Assembly (NCBI GenBank): GCA_964502885.1
Contig: CAZCXU010000003.1
Location: 1-64,000 of the forward strand
Direction: 5' to 3'
Origin: XYB1-FULL-44-23 sp964502885
GTDB lineage: Bacteria > Patescibacteriota > Microgenomatia > CAZETR01 > Amesbacteraceae
DNA length: 64,000 nt
Below are positions 1 to 8,680 of this stretch, one piece after another. The notes under the pieces are model-generated. The model worked only from the letters and a program-made list of their open reading frames with translations. It was not told the origin of the DNA and did not search any database. The translations under genes and the position numbers were made by a program. Each line of letters begins with the position of its first letter. Positions within the stretch are counted from its first letter, which is position 1.

Positions 1-76
1 CTGGAAACATCTGGGCAAAGCCCAACTCCACAGCTTTTATCTTTACCGGATTAGTTGATGCAACGATAATCTGCAT
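1..76 (-). CDS. DUF84/YjjX-type non-canonical purine NTPase, N-terminal fragment
   Basis: Only the first 25 codons lie in the window; the gene runs off the left edge. The start reads MQIIVASTNPVKIKAVELGF, the typical opening of inosine/xanthosine triphosphatases of the DUF84 (YjjX) family, where the STNPVK segment forms the nucleotide-binding loop. Family members remove ITP and XTP from the nucleotide pool. The Nudix fusion gene follows 7 nt upstream on the same strand, which fits a nucleotide-sanitation pair. The assignment rests on the N-terminus alone. Confidence 0.7.
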   Translation of the reverse strand, partial: MQIIVASTNPVKIKAVELGFAQMFP

Positions 77-83
77 AGCCCAT

Positions 84-1229
84 TTACGACAAATACATCT
101 CCAAAACACCCAAGTGCAATGTAAAGAATTTTTCTGGACTTTCCTCAAACATCTTTTTCAATTCACCTTTCTTGACCCATCTGATATTTCTTGTCTCGTC
201 CTCTTGGTATTTAGTCTCTCCTTCTTTGACCTTGCACAAGAAACAGAAACCCACCCAAGGTAAACCTCCAGTGAGTTGTTGCGCACAAGCAAATGGCCGG
301 AAACCAAACGATCCATCATTTTTTGGTGAGTAAGTTTTAGTCTTTTCCAATCCAACAATTTCCGATACTTCTAGTCCCGTTTCTTCTTTTACCTCCCGTC
401 TTACCGCTTCCAAAACGCTTTCAAATCCTTTATCCAGTACGCCGGCCGGAATCTCGATAGTATTATGATAGTTCCACTCTGCATGTGGTCTCCAACGCGT
501 CTGGACCAGAACTTCTGGCCCTTCGTCTGTCTCCCTCTCGATAATTGCCGAAACATATGGCAGGGCAATTTGATCAACCCTTCTTGGATAATTTCTACCT
601 ATGAATCGAACTAAGTTATGCACTCCTTTGGCTTCATCTTTGTAGGTCTTTCCCTGATCATCTAATAATATAGTCTGGAAATCTGACGCAAAATAATCCA
701 TTGAATATTTGGAGAAAAATCGTTTCGTCATTCCTCCTATCTCAAACAATTCCTGTTCGACCCGTTTGCCAGTATTGAATTCCGGATCACTCACTGAATT
801 CACAAATATCGCTAAAATTCCACCCCTTTTAAGAACTCTTTTTATTTCCTTAAAAATTTGTCTGGTCACTTCTTCAGTGAAATAATGCAGTGATAAATGA
901 GCGTAAACTACATCAAAAGTAGCCTCCCGATAAGGAAATTTATCTCTCAGGTCAAGTTTCTCAACTTTTATAGTAGACAATTTCTGTTCCTTTATCTTTT
1001 GGGAATTTATCTCCAAAGCCGAATCAGAAACGTCTGTTGAAAGCACCTGATACCCCTGCGAGGCAAAATATCGCCCATCCTGCCCCTGTCCATCTCCCAA
1101 ACACAAGATGGAACCCTCTTTCGGTAAATATGATAGTACCTCTTGGGCAAATATATTCGGCTTATCTATCCAATCCTGTCTTGAATAATGCTGATGAAGT
1201 TTATTCCACGAATCACCACTAGCACCCAT
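84..1229 (-). CDS. SAM-dependent methyltransferase fused to Nudix hydrolase
   Basis: 381 aa in two domains. Residues about 35-145 are a class I methyltransferase: motif I is ILCLGDGQGQDG (41-52), the acidic strand end is STDVSD (64-69), and the later motif is LKRGGILAIF. Residues about 220-381 are a Nudix hydrolase; its box (263-286) reads G-x6-E-x7-REVKEETGL, one residue longer than the usual G-x5-E spacing, with the metal-binding REVxEE kept. The methyl acceptor and the nucleoside diphosphate substrate cannot be read from sequence. It sits next to a DUF84 NTPase, so a role in clearing or modifying aberrant nucleotides is an inference. Confidence 0.82.
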   Translation of the reverse strand: MGASGDSWNKLHQHYSRQDWIDKPNIFAQEVLSYLPKEGSILCLGDGQGQDGRYFASQGYQVLSTDVSDSALEINSQKIKEQKLSTIKVEKLDLRDKFPYREATFDVVYAHLSLHYFTEEVTRQIFKEIKRVLKRGGILAIFVNSVSDPEFNTGKRVEQELFEIGGMTKRFFSKYSMDYFASDFQTILLDDQGKTYKDEAKGVHNLVRFIGRNYPRRVDQIALPYVSAIIERETDEGPEVLVQTRWRPHAEWNYHNTIEIPAGVLDKGFESVLEAVRREVKEETGLEVSEIVGLEKTKTYSPKNDGSFGFRPFACAQQLTGGLPWVGFCFLCKVKEGETKYQEDETRNIRWVKKGELKKMFEESPEKFFTLHLGVLEMYLS

Positions 1230-1238
1230 ATCACCTTA

Positions 1239-2387
1239 TTATACGACCTTTTCTTTGGAAGACTCTTCAACCTGATAATACTTTTTCCCTTTTATCTCAT
1301 CCGGCAGCAAAGATTCTTTTGAGTACATTTCATACCCTTTTCCATAGTTTAACTTTTTCATCAATTTTGTCGGAGCGTTGCGCACCCGCAGGGGTATAGG
1401 CAGGTTACCCAATTTCTTCACATCCGAAAGAGCTTCCATATACGCATCGTATGCCCGCCTGTCTTTCTTGCAAGAAGCCAAATAAACCACTCCAGCCGCC
1501 AGATTCTCCTGACACTCTGGGTATCCAATTGTCTCACACGCCCGAAATACCGCATTAGCCACCACCAAAGCCGTTGGCACCGCCATTCCTATATCTTCCG
1601 AGGCAAACACCACCATCCGTCTGGCAATAAACAACGGATCTTCGCCCGCATCTACCATCCGCGCCAGATAATAAAGAGCCGCATCCACATCACTCGCCCG
1701 CATCGACTTAATAAATGCCGAAATTGTGTTGTAATGCTCCTCTCCCAATTTGTCATATCTCAAGTGTTTAGACTGCAAAGTGTTCTTTAGAGTCTCCACA
1801 TTCACCTTACCGTACAACTGTTGCGTATTCTCAATCATTGTTATCGCCTGCCTGGCATCCCCATTTGCCATTCGCACCAGCCACTCTTTTGCTTCCTTGT
1901 TCATCTTTACGCCAGTTCTATCTACAATCTGCCCCATTTCCGCCTCAGACAGCTCCGACAGCACAAACACCCTGCAGCGCGAAAGCAGAGGCGAAATTAC
2001 TTCAAACGACGGGTTCTCTGTAGTTGCTCCGATCAACACCAGTTGCCCTTTTTCCACATACGGCAGCAAAAAATCCTGCTGAGCTTTGTTAAACCGGTGG
2101 ATTTCATCTACAAACAGCACCACATTCCGCTCTGCCGCCGCCCGCATATCGTCTTTTCCTGCAGTAACCGCTGAAATCTCTACTACTTCACGATTTATCG
2201 CCTTTCCATACATCCGCGCCAGCGTCGTTTTCCCGACACCCGGCGGCCCCCACAAAATAAACGAAAACACATGCCCCTTCTCCATCGCCACTCGAAGTGG
2301 CTTGTCTACTCCCACCAGATGTTGCTGCCCCACAAACTCATCAAGATTCTTAGGTCGCAACCTTTCTGCCAGCGGTACGGTTTCCAT
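1239..2387 (-). CDS. rarA: RarA/MgsA-type AAA+ recombination factor
   Basis: Replication-associated AAA+ ATPase that acts at stalled forks and on single-strand gaps. The body shows Walker A GPPGVGKT, Walker B LFVDEIHRFNKAQQD, sensor 1 IGATTENPSF and the clamp-loader-like SRC motif (LLSRCRV), followed by the RarA C-terminal region (AVVYLASCKKDR). The reading frame is open to 2408, but I choose the ATG at 2387 because a TATACT box (2396-2401) lies 8 nt before it and the protein then begins METVPLAERLRP, as in the family. Length of 382 aa is slightly short of the usual 420-450. Confidence 0.93.
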   Translation of the reverse strand: METVPLAERLRPKNLDEFVGQQHLVGVDKPLRVAMEKGHVFSFILWGPPGVGKTTLARMYGKAINREVVEISAVTAGKDDMRAAAERNVVLFVDEIHRFNKAQQDFLLPYVEKGQLVLIGATTENPSFEVISPLLSRCRVFVLSELSEAEMGQIVDRTGVKMNKEAKEWLVRMANGDARQAITMIENTQQLYGKVNVETLKNTLQSKHLRYDKLGEEHYNTISAFIKSMRASDVDAALYYLARMVDAGEDPLFIARRMVVFASEDIGMAVPTALVVANAVFRACETIGYPECQENLAAGVVYLASCKKDRRAYDAYMEALSDVKKLGNLPIPLRVRNAPTKLMKKLNYGKGYEMYSKESLLPDEIKGKKYYQVEESSKEKVV

Positions 2388-2395
2388 ACTTTCAA

Positions 2396-2401
2396 AGTAT
2401 A
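2396..2401 (-). promoter_or_regulatory. -10 box of rarA, leaderless arrangement
   Basis: TATACT on the minus strand followed by 8 nt and the ATG at 2387. Transcription would begin at or next to the start codon. Confidence 0.5.
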
Positions 2402-2429
2402 CACCCAAACAAAACCCAAAATCTAAACA

Positions 2430-2633
2430 CTAACCAACTACCCGGTATCCCCGCTTTTCAATCACATCTTTTATCTGTTGTTCATCAATTTTTGCTTCGT
2501 CATATACCACTTCCACTTCCTGCTTCGCATAATCACACTTCGCATTTACCCCCACATCCTCTAGCTCTCCTTCGATCACCAAAGAGCAACTCACACAGTG
2601 CAATCCAGACAATTTGAGCTTTTTCTTTACCAT
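2430..2633 (-). CDS. HMA-domain metal-binding protein (copper chaperone-like)
   Basis: 67 aa from the ATG at 2633; the frame is open further but that part overlaps the upstream gene. It is a single ferredoxin-like HMA domain with the metal site GLHCVSCS, a variant of GMxCxxC, and the C-terminal KRGYRV strand typical of copper chaperones and P-type ATPase N-domains. It begins 2 nt after the stop of the TauE/SafE-cupredoxin membrane protein, so the two are co-transcribed and probably pass copper between cytosol and membrane. The Met usual at the first motif position is a Leu here. Confidence 0.85.
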   Translation of the reverse strand: MVKKKLKLSGLHCVSCSLVIEGELEDVGVNAKCDYAKQEVEVVYDEAKIDEQQIKDVIEKRGYRVVG

Positions 2634-2635
2634 AC

Positions 2636-3658
2636 TTAATTCACAATTTTTAACTCTCCGCCATACATGCCCATACTGCACGAAAACGCCAAGTCTCCGG
2701 CTTTTTGCGGAACCACAATCTCCAGTTGCTTTTCATTCCCCGGAGTCACCACCTCAGAAATTCCTAGACTCGGAAATGTAAACGCCTGTATGCACCCATA
2801 CCCTGCCTTATTGACCAAATTCACTTTTACCTTACTTCCCGCTTTGACTACTGGATTATCCACTTGATAACGGTTATTCAGGAAAGTGATTGTTAGTTCC
2901 TCAGCCGGAACGCTGTTATCAGCCCCGAAACTCTCAGCAGAACAGTAACTAACCGCACATTCCACACGAGCAAGCACCTTTTGCGCCGTAAAATTACTGC
3001 CGGACAACATTAAGGCTCCATTGATTGTCACACCTGCCATAATGACTACCACCCACGCCGAAAATTTCAAAAATTTTGCCTTCCAGTTTTCTCCAATCTT
3101 TGTCAGTGCCATTCCCAAACCAAAAAATAGTGGGCTTGTGCCCAACACAAATGTTCCCAAAATTGCCGCACCCCACCATGGACTGCCTGTAGCCAGCGCC
3201 AAAGCCATCATTGCCTGCGTCGTTCCGCACGGGATAAAAATCGTCGCTGCTCCCAGTACTGCCGGAGCAAACAACTGTCCCCCCTTAGCTGTTTTTCGGA
3301 TATATCTGGACAGAAACCTCGGTGTCTGAATCAAAAACCGTCTGAAAAACGGATGCACATCTAGAAGCGCCAGACCAACCCCCAGCATATACACGCCAAC
3401 TACGCCCTGCATCGCCGCAGAAAATATCGGTGTCATTTTTATTTTTTCTCCCAAAAGCCCCAACAACAACCCCAACACCAAATGTGACAATAACTTTGCA
3501 ACCAAAAACATTCCAATTTCTCCCGCTCCCAGTTTTTTATCTACCTCATCCTTATATCTAGCTGCAACATACGACACCAACAAGCTGCCCTGCACCGCCA
3601 TGCAAGTTATCCCACCTGTCAGTAAACCAGTTGCAAAAATTACTCCCAAATTCGGCAT
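2636..3658 (-). CDS. SafE/DsbD-like membrane protein with C-terminal cupredoxin domain
   Basis: 340 aa. The first about 210 residues carry roughly six hydrophobic segments with glycine/proline kinks (IFIPCGTTQAMMALALATGS; TGLLTGGITCMAVQGSLL), as in the UreH/SafE and DsbD transmembrane family. Cys residues lie in both hydrophobic halves. After a linker, residues about 250-340 form a cupredoxin-like beta domain with possible copper ligands in GYGCIQAF and CSMGMYGG. The HMA gene follows at once, so copper transport or copper-dependent thiol chemistry in the envelope is the best reading. TAATAT lies 6 nt before the ATG. Confidence 0.78.
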   Translation of the reverse strand: MPNLGVIFATGLLTGGITCMAVQGSLLVSYVAARYKDEVDKKLGAGEIGMFLVAKLLSHLVLGLLLGLLGEKIKMTPIFSAAMQGVVGVYMLGVGLALLDVHPFFRRFLIQTPRFLSRYIRKTAKGGQLFAPAVLGAATIFIPCGTTQAMMALALATGSPWWGAAILGTFVLGTSPLFFGLGMALTKIGENWKAKFLKFSAWVVVIMAGVTINGALMLSGSNFTAQKVLARVECAVSYCSAESFGADNSVPAEELTITFLNNRYQVDNPVVKAGSKVKVNLVNKAGYGCIQAFTFPSLGISEVVTPGNEKQLEIVVPQKAGDLAFSCSMGMYGGELKIVN

Positions 3659-3672
3659 TGATTCATATTACC

Positions 3673-4377
3673 TTATCCCCCCCGGGGGGAGTCAATAGAA
3701 ATCAGTTGCTGTTTCAGTTCACCCAAATCAGAAACCACTAAATCAGCCCCAGCAGCCTCCAATGTCTCCCTGTCTGCATATTCGGATTGAAGCGCCACTA
3801 CTTTCATATCTATCTCCTTTGCCGCCCGAACACCGGCAATAGCGTCCTCCACTACCAGACACGAACTTGGATCAACACCCATTTTTTGCGCCGTGAGCAT
3901 ATATATTTCCGGATCAGGCTTGGGCATATACACTTCTTCTCCTGTCGTTGTCACATCAAATGCCAAAACTAGCCCCAAGGCCTCCAGCTCCTTTTCCACC
4001 ACAGCCCACGAACTTCCCGTAGACAACCCCACCATCCATCCCTTGCTCTTTATTAGTTCTACCAGCTCTTCTACCCCGTCACGCATCCGTACATCCAAGT
4101 CAGCCACCAGGGACTTATATTCCTCCACCGTCTCCCGTACCAGTTTTTGTTCACTTCCCAAATCATATTCACCCCGCTTTTCCAAAATTTTTCGCCAGTT
4201 AGCAGCCACACCCAATCCCGGCTCATGAATCCAGGCCTGTTCACCGTATTCGCCCACCAGATGAAAATCGTATTTTTTCCCCACATTCTTAAACGCCGCC
4301 TCCCAATCACCCTCGTTATCCAAAATGGTCCCATCCAAATCAAATATCACCGCCTCAATTTTTAGCCCCGCACTCAT
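3673..4377 (-). CDS. HAD-superfamily hydrolase (beta-phosphoglucomutase-like)
   Basis: 234 aa. Motif I is FDLDGTILDNE near residue 12 with the nucleophile Asp and the DxD acid. Motif II is STGSS, motif III is the Lys in MPKPDPEIY, and motif IV is VVEDAIAGVRAAK. An alpha-helical cap sits between motifs I and II, which puts it in subfamily I with beta-phosphoglucomutase and phosphoglycolate phosphatase. The substrate, a small phosphorylated metabolite, cannot be decided. The last codons run into the palindrome CCCCCCGGGGGG at the stop. Confidence 0.85.
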   Translation of the reverse strand: MSAGLKIEAVIFDLDGTILDNEGDWEAAFKNVGKKYDFHLVGEYGEQAWIHEPGLGVAANWRKILEKRGEYDLGSEQKLVRETVEEYKSLVADLDVRMRDGVEELVELIKSKGWMVGLSTGSSWAVVEKELEALGLVLAFDVTTTGEEVYMPKPDPEIYMLTAQKMGVDPSSCLVVEDAIAGVRAAKEIDMKVVALQSEYADRETLEAAGADLVVSDLGELKQQLISIDSPRGG

Positions 4378-4381
4378 TGCA

Positions 4382-5773
4382 TTATTTTACACTACCATTA
4401 TATTCTTTCGCCGCCTCCTCCCAACCTCTTTCAAAAGCCCCCGAAAAACTTTGTACCTCAGTATTAAGCAGCCCACCCGCATCACTTTTAATATTTACCG
4501 GAATTCTGCGATCATAGGGTTGGTCGCGTCTTTTTTCATACAAAGCTGCCTCATGGACAACCCCAATATGAGACCTCGCATCATCAAACCACTCTTCGAT
4601 CTGTTCAACTGTCATGTTCAGCTTCTTATCAAGATAATTTCGTATGTCAGCATCACTTGAATATCTGGCTCCGGAAATCCATCCATTCCCAGAGGTCGAT
4701 CCCACCACCCCCCAAAGCATTTTTTTGCGTTCTTTATCCGACATTAACAACTTTTTTATTGGCCCATCAGCATACTTCCAGGCTTCCATTATCACCTGCA
4801 AAATCTTTTCTGTCTTTACTTGTTCCGCCGCAGCATGCAAAGCTTCGTAATAAATCACGCCCTTTCCTTCTCCATGCCTCCGTAAATCTTCCGCTCGCTC
4901 CCTTTCGCTCTGAATTTGTTCTTCTGCTGTCAGAGGAATATACCAATATTTTCCCCTATCCACACTACCTGCCTCCTGAACCATTTTCCAACCTTCCCAA
5001 AACCCTTCTACACCTGCCGCAACTTCTGCCTTATTTCCACCAGGCAGAAAATCAACCTTTTGCGATTTCACCACACGCCTGCCTACCCTAATGTCAGACC
5101 ACCACCCATTCAACTTCCCCTCGTATTCGTAATAATCACCCCCCATATTATTGGTGTAATCCAGGATTTCGGATCTAAGCCAACGCACATCCATAGACGG
5201 ATCATCAATCTCCCTCAACAGATTCTGTCTGGCCTGACGCCTGGAAACCATTGATCGAATATATTCCGTCTCAACTGCCAAATTCAAAATCTCCAAACCC
5301 ATGTCCGCTAGATCGTCTGGTTGATATAGCACCTTAGCAAGTCTTTCCCCCTCTTCTTTCGCTCTTGCTTTATGTCTCTCCATGCTTCTTCTAAGTCTTG
5401 CCTCCGAATCCTCCCCCGGTTCCGTCTGTGATACAACTTCGACAGTAGGAGTTTCAACTCGCGGCTCACTCTCTTTTGCCACCTCCCGCCTCTTTCCGGC
5501 TTCTGCCTTTCTGTGCATTTCTTCCAACTCCGCCCTATGAGCTCTATCATATTCTTTTCGTTTCTCGGAACTACCCAACGTCTCAAACGCCAGGTTAGCC
5601 GCCACTGATCTTTCATGATTTTCTGAAGTATTTTCATGGTCTGTATGCACCTGCTTCATTCTGGCCCTATATGCCTTTAAAATATCTGCTCCCGTTAAAC
5701 CTACGGGGTCAAATATTCCCAAAGCCTCATAAAAGTTTTTTGGCACCTCAAGGTTTCGCTCCTCATCACCCAT
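4382..5773 (-). CDS. J-domain protein with HTD in place of HPD
   Basis: 463 aa. Residues about 12-80 match a DnaJ J-domain: helix I FYEALGI, helix II ILKAYRARMKQVHTDHE, helix III NLAFETLGSSEKRKEYDRA. The HPD tripeptide needed to stimulate DnaK ATPase is HTD (43-45). The rest is charged and helical, with a long Glu/Arg-rich stretch (80-150) and no glycine/phenylalanine or zinc region, so it is not a classical DnaJ. The C-terminal 300 residues are not recognised. A 4-nt gap separates it from the next upstream gene, so it sits in a minus-strand operon of hypotheticals. Confidence 0.72.
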   Translation of the reverse strand: MGDEERNLEVPKNFYEALGIFDPVGLTGADILKAYRARMKQVHTDHENTSENHERSVAANLAFETLGSSEKRKEYDRAHRAELEEMHRKAEAGKRREVAKESEPRVETPTVEVVSQTEPGEDSEARLRRSMERHKARAKEEGERLAKVLYQPDDLADMGLEILNLAVETEYIRSMVSRRQARQNLLREIDDPSMDVRWLRSEILDYTNNMGGDYYEYEGKLNGWWSDIRVGRRVVKSQKVDFLPGGNKAEVAAGVEGFWEGWKMVQEAGSVDRGKYWYIPLTAEEQIQSERERAEDLRRHGEGKGVIYYEALHAAAEQVKTEKILQVIMEAWKYADGPIKKLLMSDKERKKMLWGVVGSTSGNGWISGARYSSDADIRNYLDKKLNMTVEQIEEWFDDARSHIGVVHEAALYEKRRDQPYDRRIPVNIKSDAGGLLNTEVQSFSGAFERGWEEAAKEYNGSVK

Positions 5774-5777
5774 ATAT

Positions 5778-6461
5778 TCAATTCTCCGTCACCACTTTTA
5801 ATCTCCCATAACTATATACAGTCGTGTCAGCAGTCAGTGTCTTTGCCTGCACTTTTATCAGATTTTTTCCATCCCAAAAGTTAACTTTCCCCGAACTCAC
5901 TAGTTCTCCACTCTGGCTTTTACTTTGCACTTCACCGCCCTGCACCCCCACATTATGCGTCGCGTCATAGAGCCTCACATACCCCATCCCATTTCCATTC
6001 ACAAGTTTCATATTCACTTCAAAGTAAGCCTCCACCAGGCCCGGATAATCCCTTTTATCAAAATAAAACTCTGTCCCGGATAGGCTGTCCCACTCCATCA
6101 TCCGACTGATTCCATTTCCCGGAATTGTAATGTAAGTCGTGCTTCGCTGTTTTGCTCGTGTTGGCACCACTACTTTTACCACCGTCTCCGGCTTAGTCGT
6201 TGGTGCAGAAATTGTTGGAGAGATAACCAAGGTAGGCACCGGATATATTTCCGCCGTCATTTGCAACTGTTCCCTCAGTAATGCCACCTGCCTTGCCACC
6301 TCAGCTCTGCATTCGACACCACAATCACTTACGATCTCCCGCGCCCCATTTGCAATCTCTCTGCTATTTAAGTTCTTCCATCCCAGCCAAAAAAGCATAT
6401 TCAGAGCCAGTAAATTTCCACATACAGTCGCCGCACCAATCAATTTCCAGTTCACCATCAT
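5778..6461 (-). CDS. Membrane-anchored protein with C-terminal beta-rich domain
   Basis: 227 aa, family not recognised. One N-terminal membrane segment (about residues 7-27) is followed by a short helical region with two Cys (DCGVEC), a Pro/Thr-rich linker (80-105), and a C-terminal beta-rich domain rich in aromatic and Gly/Asn residues (EFYFDKRDYPGLVEAYFEVN). The topology suggests a membrane-anchored extracytoplasmic domain. It precedes the J-domain gene by 4 nt in the same operon. Confidence 0.6.
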   Translation of the reverse strand: MMVNWKLIGAATVCGNLLALNMLFWLGWKNLNSREIANGAREIVSDCGVECRAEVARQVALLREQLQMTAEIYPVPTLVISPTISAPTTKPETVVKVVVPTRAKQRSTTYITIPGNGISRMMEWDSLSGTEFYFDKRDYPGLVEAYFEVNMKLVNGNGMGYVRLYDATHNVGVQGGEVQSKSQSGELVSSGKVNFWDGKNLIKVQAKTLTADTTVYSYGRLKVVTEN

Positions 6462-6494
6462 ATTGTACCGTCACTCCCCGCTCGTTTGCAAAAG

Positions 6495-6830
6495 TTACTG
6501 TACTCGTGGTTTCCAGGCAGTACCCACCGGCATCTTCCTAAGAACTTTTTCAGAGGGACCATCCGCGGCAGCCGCCGCACGAATCTCCGCCAGCTTCTTG
6601 TCCAGCTCTTCATTACTTTTACTCCCCCTGAAACCATACATCTTTTTGAGCATATCCCGGGCCATAGCTTCTGCACTTACTGTGTTTCTGGCCCCAAACT
6701 CCACTCTCTGCAACTTATCAAATGTTTTTATCACATCAGGGTTAAACACATATTCTTCCAGCATAATCGCCTGAGTTTCTTCCTTGTATCTCCAGTCAGA
6801 GATTTCCCTCTTTTGCCTGCTTTCTGTCAA
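6495..6830 (-). CDS. Small helical hypothetical protein
   Basis: Up to 111 aa from a TTG at 6830, overlapping the upstream gene by 35 nt. An ATG at 6764 (protein beginning MLEEYVFNPDVIK) with AGG 7 nt upstream would avoid the overlap and give 89 aa; I cannot decide between them. The sequence is charged and helical (SAEAMARDMLKKMYGF, NEELDKKLAEIRAAAA). No family recognised. It lies in the same operon as the membrane-anchored protein downstream. Confidence 0.5.
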   Translation of the reverse strand: MTESRQKREISDWRYKEETQAIMLEEYVFNPDVIKTFDKLQRVEFGARNTVSAEAMARDMLKKMYGFRGSKSNEELDKKLAEIRAAAAADGPSEKVLRKMPVGTAWKPRVQ

Positions 6831-7254
6831 TTGTACCCACAGCAGGGCGCAAAACCGCCATAGATGAAATCAACATAGTCAATTCATAATCCTCTCCCCT
6901 GTTCAAAAATTCTCCCATCCCCAACGCATACAGTCCAAACACCACCACTTCCGGCCCCAATACCCCCTTCATCAGCATTCTCCCTTCCAACTTAAACGGA
7001 ACTGGAGCTCGTCTGGAATGAACAAAGAACAAAGATGAATGTCCGGCAAGCGGATTGTCTGCAAATGCTATTACACTACTCTCCTCAACAAATAAATTAA
7101 ACCCATTTTCCAAATACGGCTCAATAATCATACCGTTCACATTCAATCTCAATGTGGCCAGACCTCCCACTACCACTTCCGGATGCCTTCTCGTCACCAG
7201 ACCTCTGTCGAATGGAGTTTCGTGTCCCCTTATGTGTGCTGTCCATTCAATCAT
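6796..7254 (-). CDS. Hypothetical protein of 152 aa
   Basis: No family recognised. The protein has alternating beta-like segments (VVVGGLATLRLNVNGMIIEPYL, shown in part) and a hydrophobic stretch (GPEVVVFGLYALGMG) near residue 100 that is too short for a sure membrane span. It overlaps the end of cysS by 4 nt (ATGA arrangement), indicating translational coupling to the synthetase gene. Confidence 0.55.
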   Translation of the reverse strand: MIEWTAHIRGHETPFDRGLVTRRHPEVVVGGLATLRLNVNGMIIEPYLENGFNLFVEESSVIAFADNPLAGHSSLFFVHSRRAPVPFKLEGRMLMKGVLGPEVVVFGLYALGMGEFLNRGEDYELTMLISSMAVLRPAVGTIDRKQAKEGNL

Positions 7255-8678
7255 ATTGACTTAGTTTTCCGCAAAACCGGTCCATTTTTACCGTCCAAAA
7301 TCGTCCACCCTGCCTGTTCAATTTGCCTTCTCAGATCATCTGCCTCCACAAACTTTCCGGCCCGCCGCAGTTCTTCGCGCCTGGCCAGCAAGTCCCGCAT
7401 CTCCCCACTAGCCTCTTCCTTTTTTTCAAATCCTACACTGCCCAGATTCAATCCCAGGATCTGATCCCAATCCAATATCTGATCCAGCTTGTCATAATCC
7501 GGAATATTGCTTTTGATAAGCTCCCAAACTATTCCCATTCCCGCAGGAATATTCATATCATTATTCACCGCAGCCAAAAACTTTTCGCGCAACCCATCCA
7601 GCTTCTTCAGCTTTTCTTTAGACAAAGTTATCCTGTCTCCCTCACCTTTCTGTCTCACGCCAGCCACAAACCCCACCAGTTTTTCATAGGCCGTCTGCGC
7701 AGCCGCCAGACTCGACCAGGTGAAATTCATCGGATTTCTATAGTGCGCCGTCAAAAATAGGTACCGAAGCGCCATGGGCGAAAAACCTTTTTCCACCACA
7801 TCAGTCACTCGATAAAAATTGCCCAAAGATTTACTCATCTTTTGCCCATCTACTTTCAAAAATGCGCTGTGCACCCAATATCTGGCAAACGGCTTGCCAG
7901 TGGCTGCTTCTGATTGAGCAATCTCATTGGGATGATGAATCGGCAAATGATCTTCTCCTCCTGAGTGAATATCAAAACTTTCTCCCAAATACTTCATGGC
8001 CATTGCAGAACACTCAATATGCCATCCCGGAAAACCCTTGCCCCAAGGCGACTCCCACTGCATCGCATGGTTTTCAAATCGCCCAACCGCCTTAAACCAC
8101 AGCGCGAAATCCGCCGGTGCTCTTTTGTGTTCACCTGTTTGCACTTCTTCGCGTACCCCCGCCATTTTGTCAGCCAAATTCTGCCCAAATAAACCATCAT
8201 ATCTGGGAAATTTGCTCACCTCAAAATACACTGCCTCGGGAGTTTCATATGCAAATCCTTTTACAATCAGTTTTTCCACCAGCGAAATTTGTTCAGCTAT
8301 ATGATCAGTAGCTTTGCACACTTTTGTCGGCCGCAGGATATTCAAAGCATCCATCGTCTGATAAAAATCTTTCGTATAAAACTCCGCCACTTCCCAAACT
8401 GTCTTACCGGCCTTCCTGGCCCCTTTTTCCATTTTATCCTCTCCCTCATCCGCATCCGAAGCCAGGTGTCCCACATCAGTTACATTCTGCACATGAGTTA
8501 CTTCCAGTCCGTTATACGTCAGAAGCCTCCGCAACACATCATCATTGATGTATTTTCTCCCATGACCGATATGAGCGTAGTCATATACCGTCATACCACA
8601 GGTATACATGCCCACCTTTCCCGGTTTCAAAGGCACAAACTCCTCAATCAGCCTCGTCAGACTGTTATAAATCTTCAT
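7251..8678 (-). CDS. cysS: Cysteinyl-tRNA synthetase
   Basis: 475 aa class I synthetase that charges tRNA-Cys. The signature HIGH is at 36-39 and KMSKS at 280-284. Zinc ligands expected in this family are visible as C27 (YTCGMTVYD), C223 (WHIECSAM) and the HHP at 248-250. The C-terminal DALR-type helical region ends in the conserved RDxxR-rich segment (LARREELRRAGKFVEADDLR). Length is normal. The PIG-L gene ends 2 nt before it, in the same direction. Confidence 0.97.
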   Translation of the reverse strand: MKIYNSLTRLIEEFVPLKPGKVGMYTCGMTVYDYAHIGHGRKYINDDVLRRLLTYNGLEVTHVQNVTDVGHLASDADEGEDKMEKGARKAGKTVWEVAEFYTKDFYQTMDALNILRPTKVCKATDHIAEQISLVEKLIVKGFAYETPEAVYFEVSKFPRYDGLFGQNLADKMAGVREEVQTGEHKRAPADFALWFKAVGRFENHAMQWESPWGKGFPGWHIECSAMAMKYLGESFDIHSGGEDHLPIHHPNEIAQSEAATGKPFARYWVHSAFLKVDGQKMSKSLGNFYRVTDVVEKGFSPMALRYLFLTAHYRNPMNFTWSSLAAAQTAYEKLVGFVAGVRQKGEGDRITLSKEKLKKLDGLREKFLAAVNNDMNIPAGMGIVWELIKSNIPDYDKLDQILDWDQILGLNLGSVGFEKKEEASGEMRDLLARREELRRAGKFVEADDLRRQIEQAGWTILDGKNGPVLRKTKSI

Positions 8679-8680
8679 GA

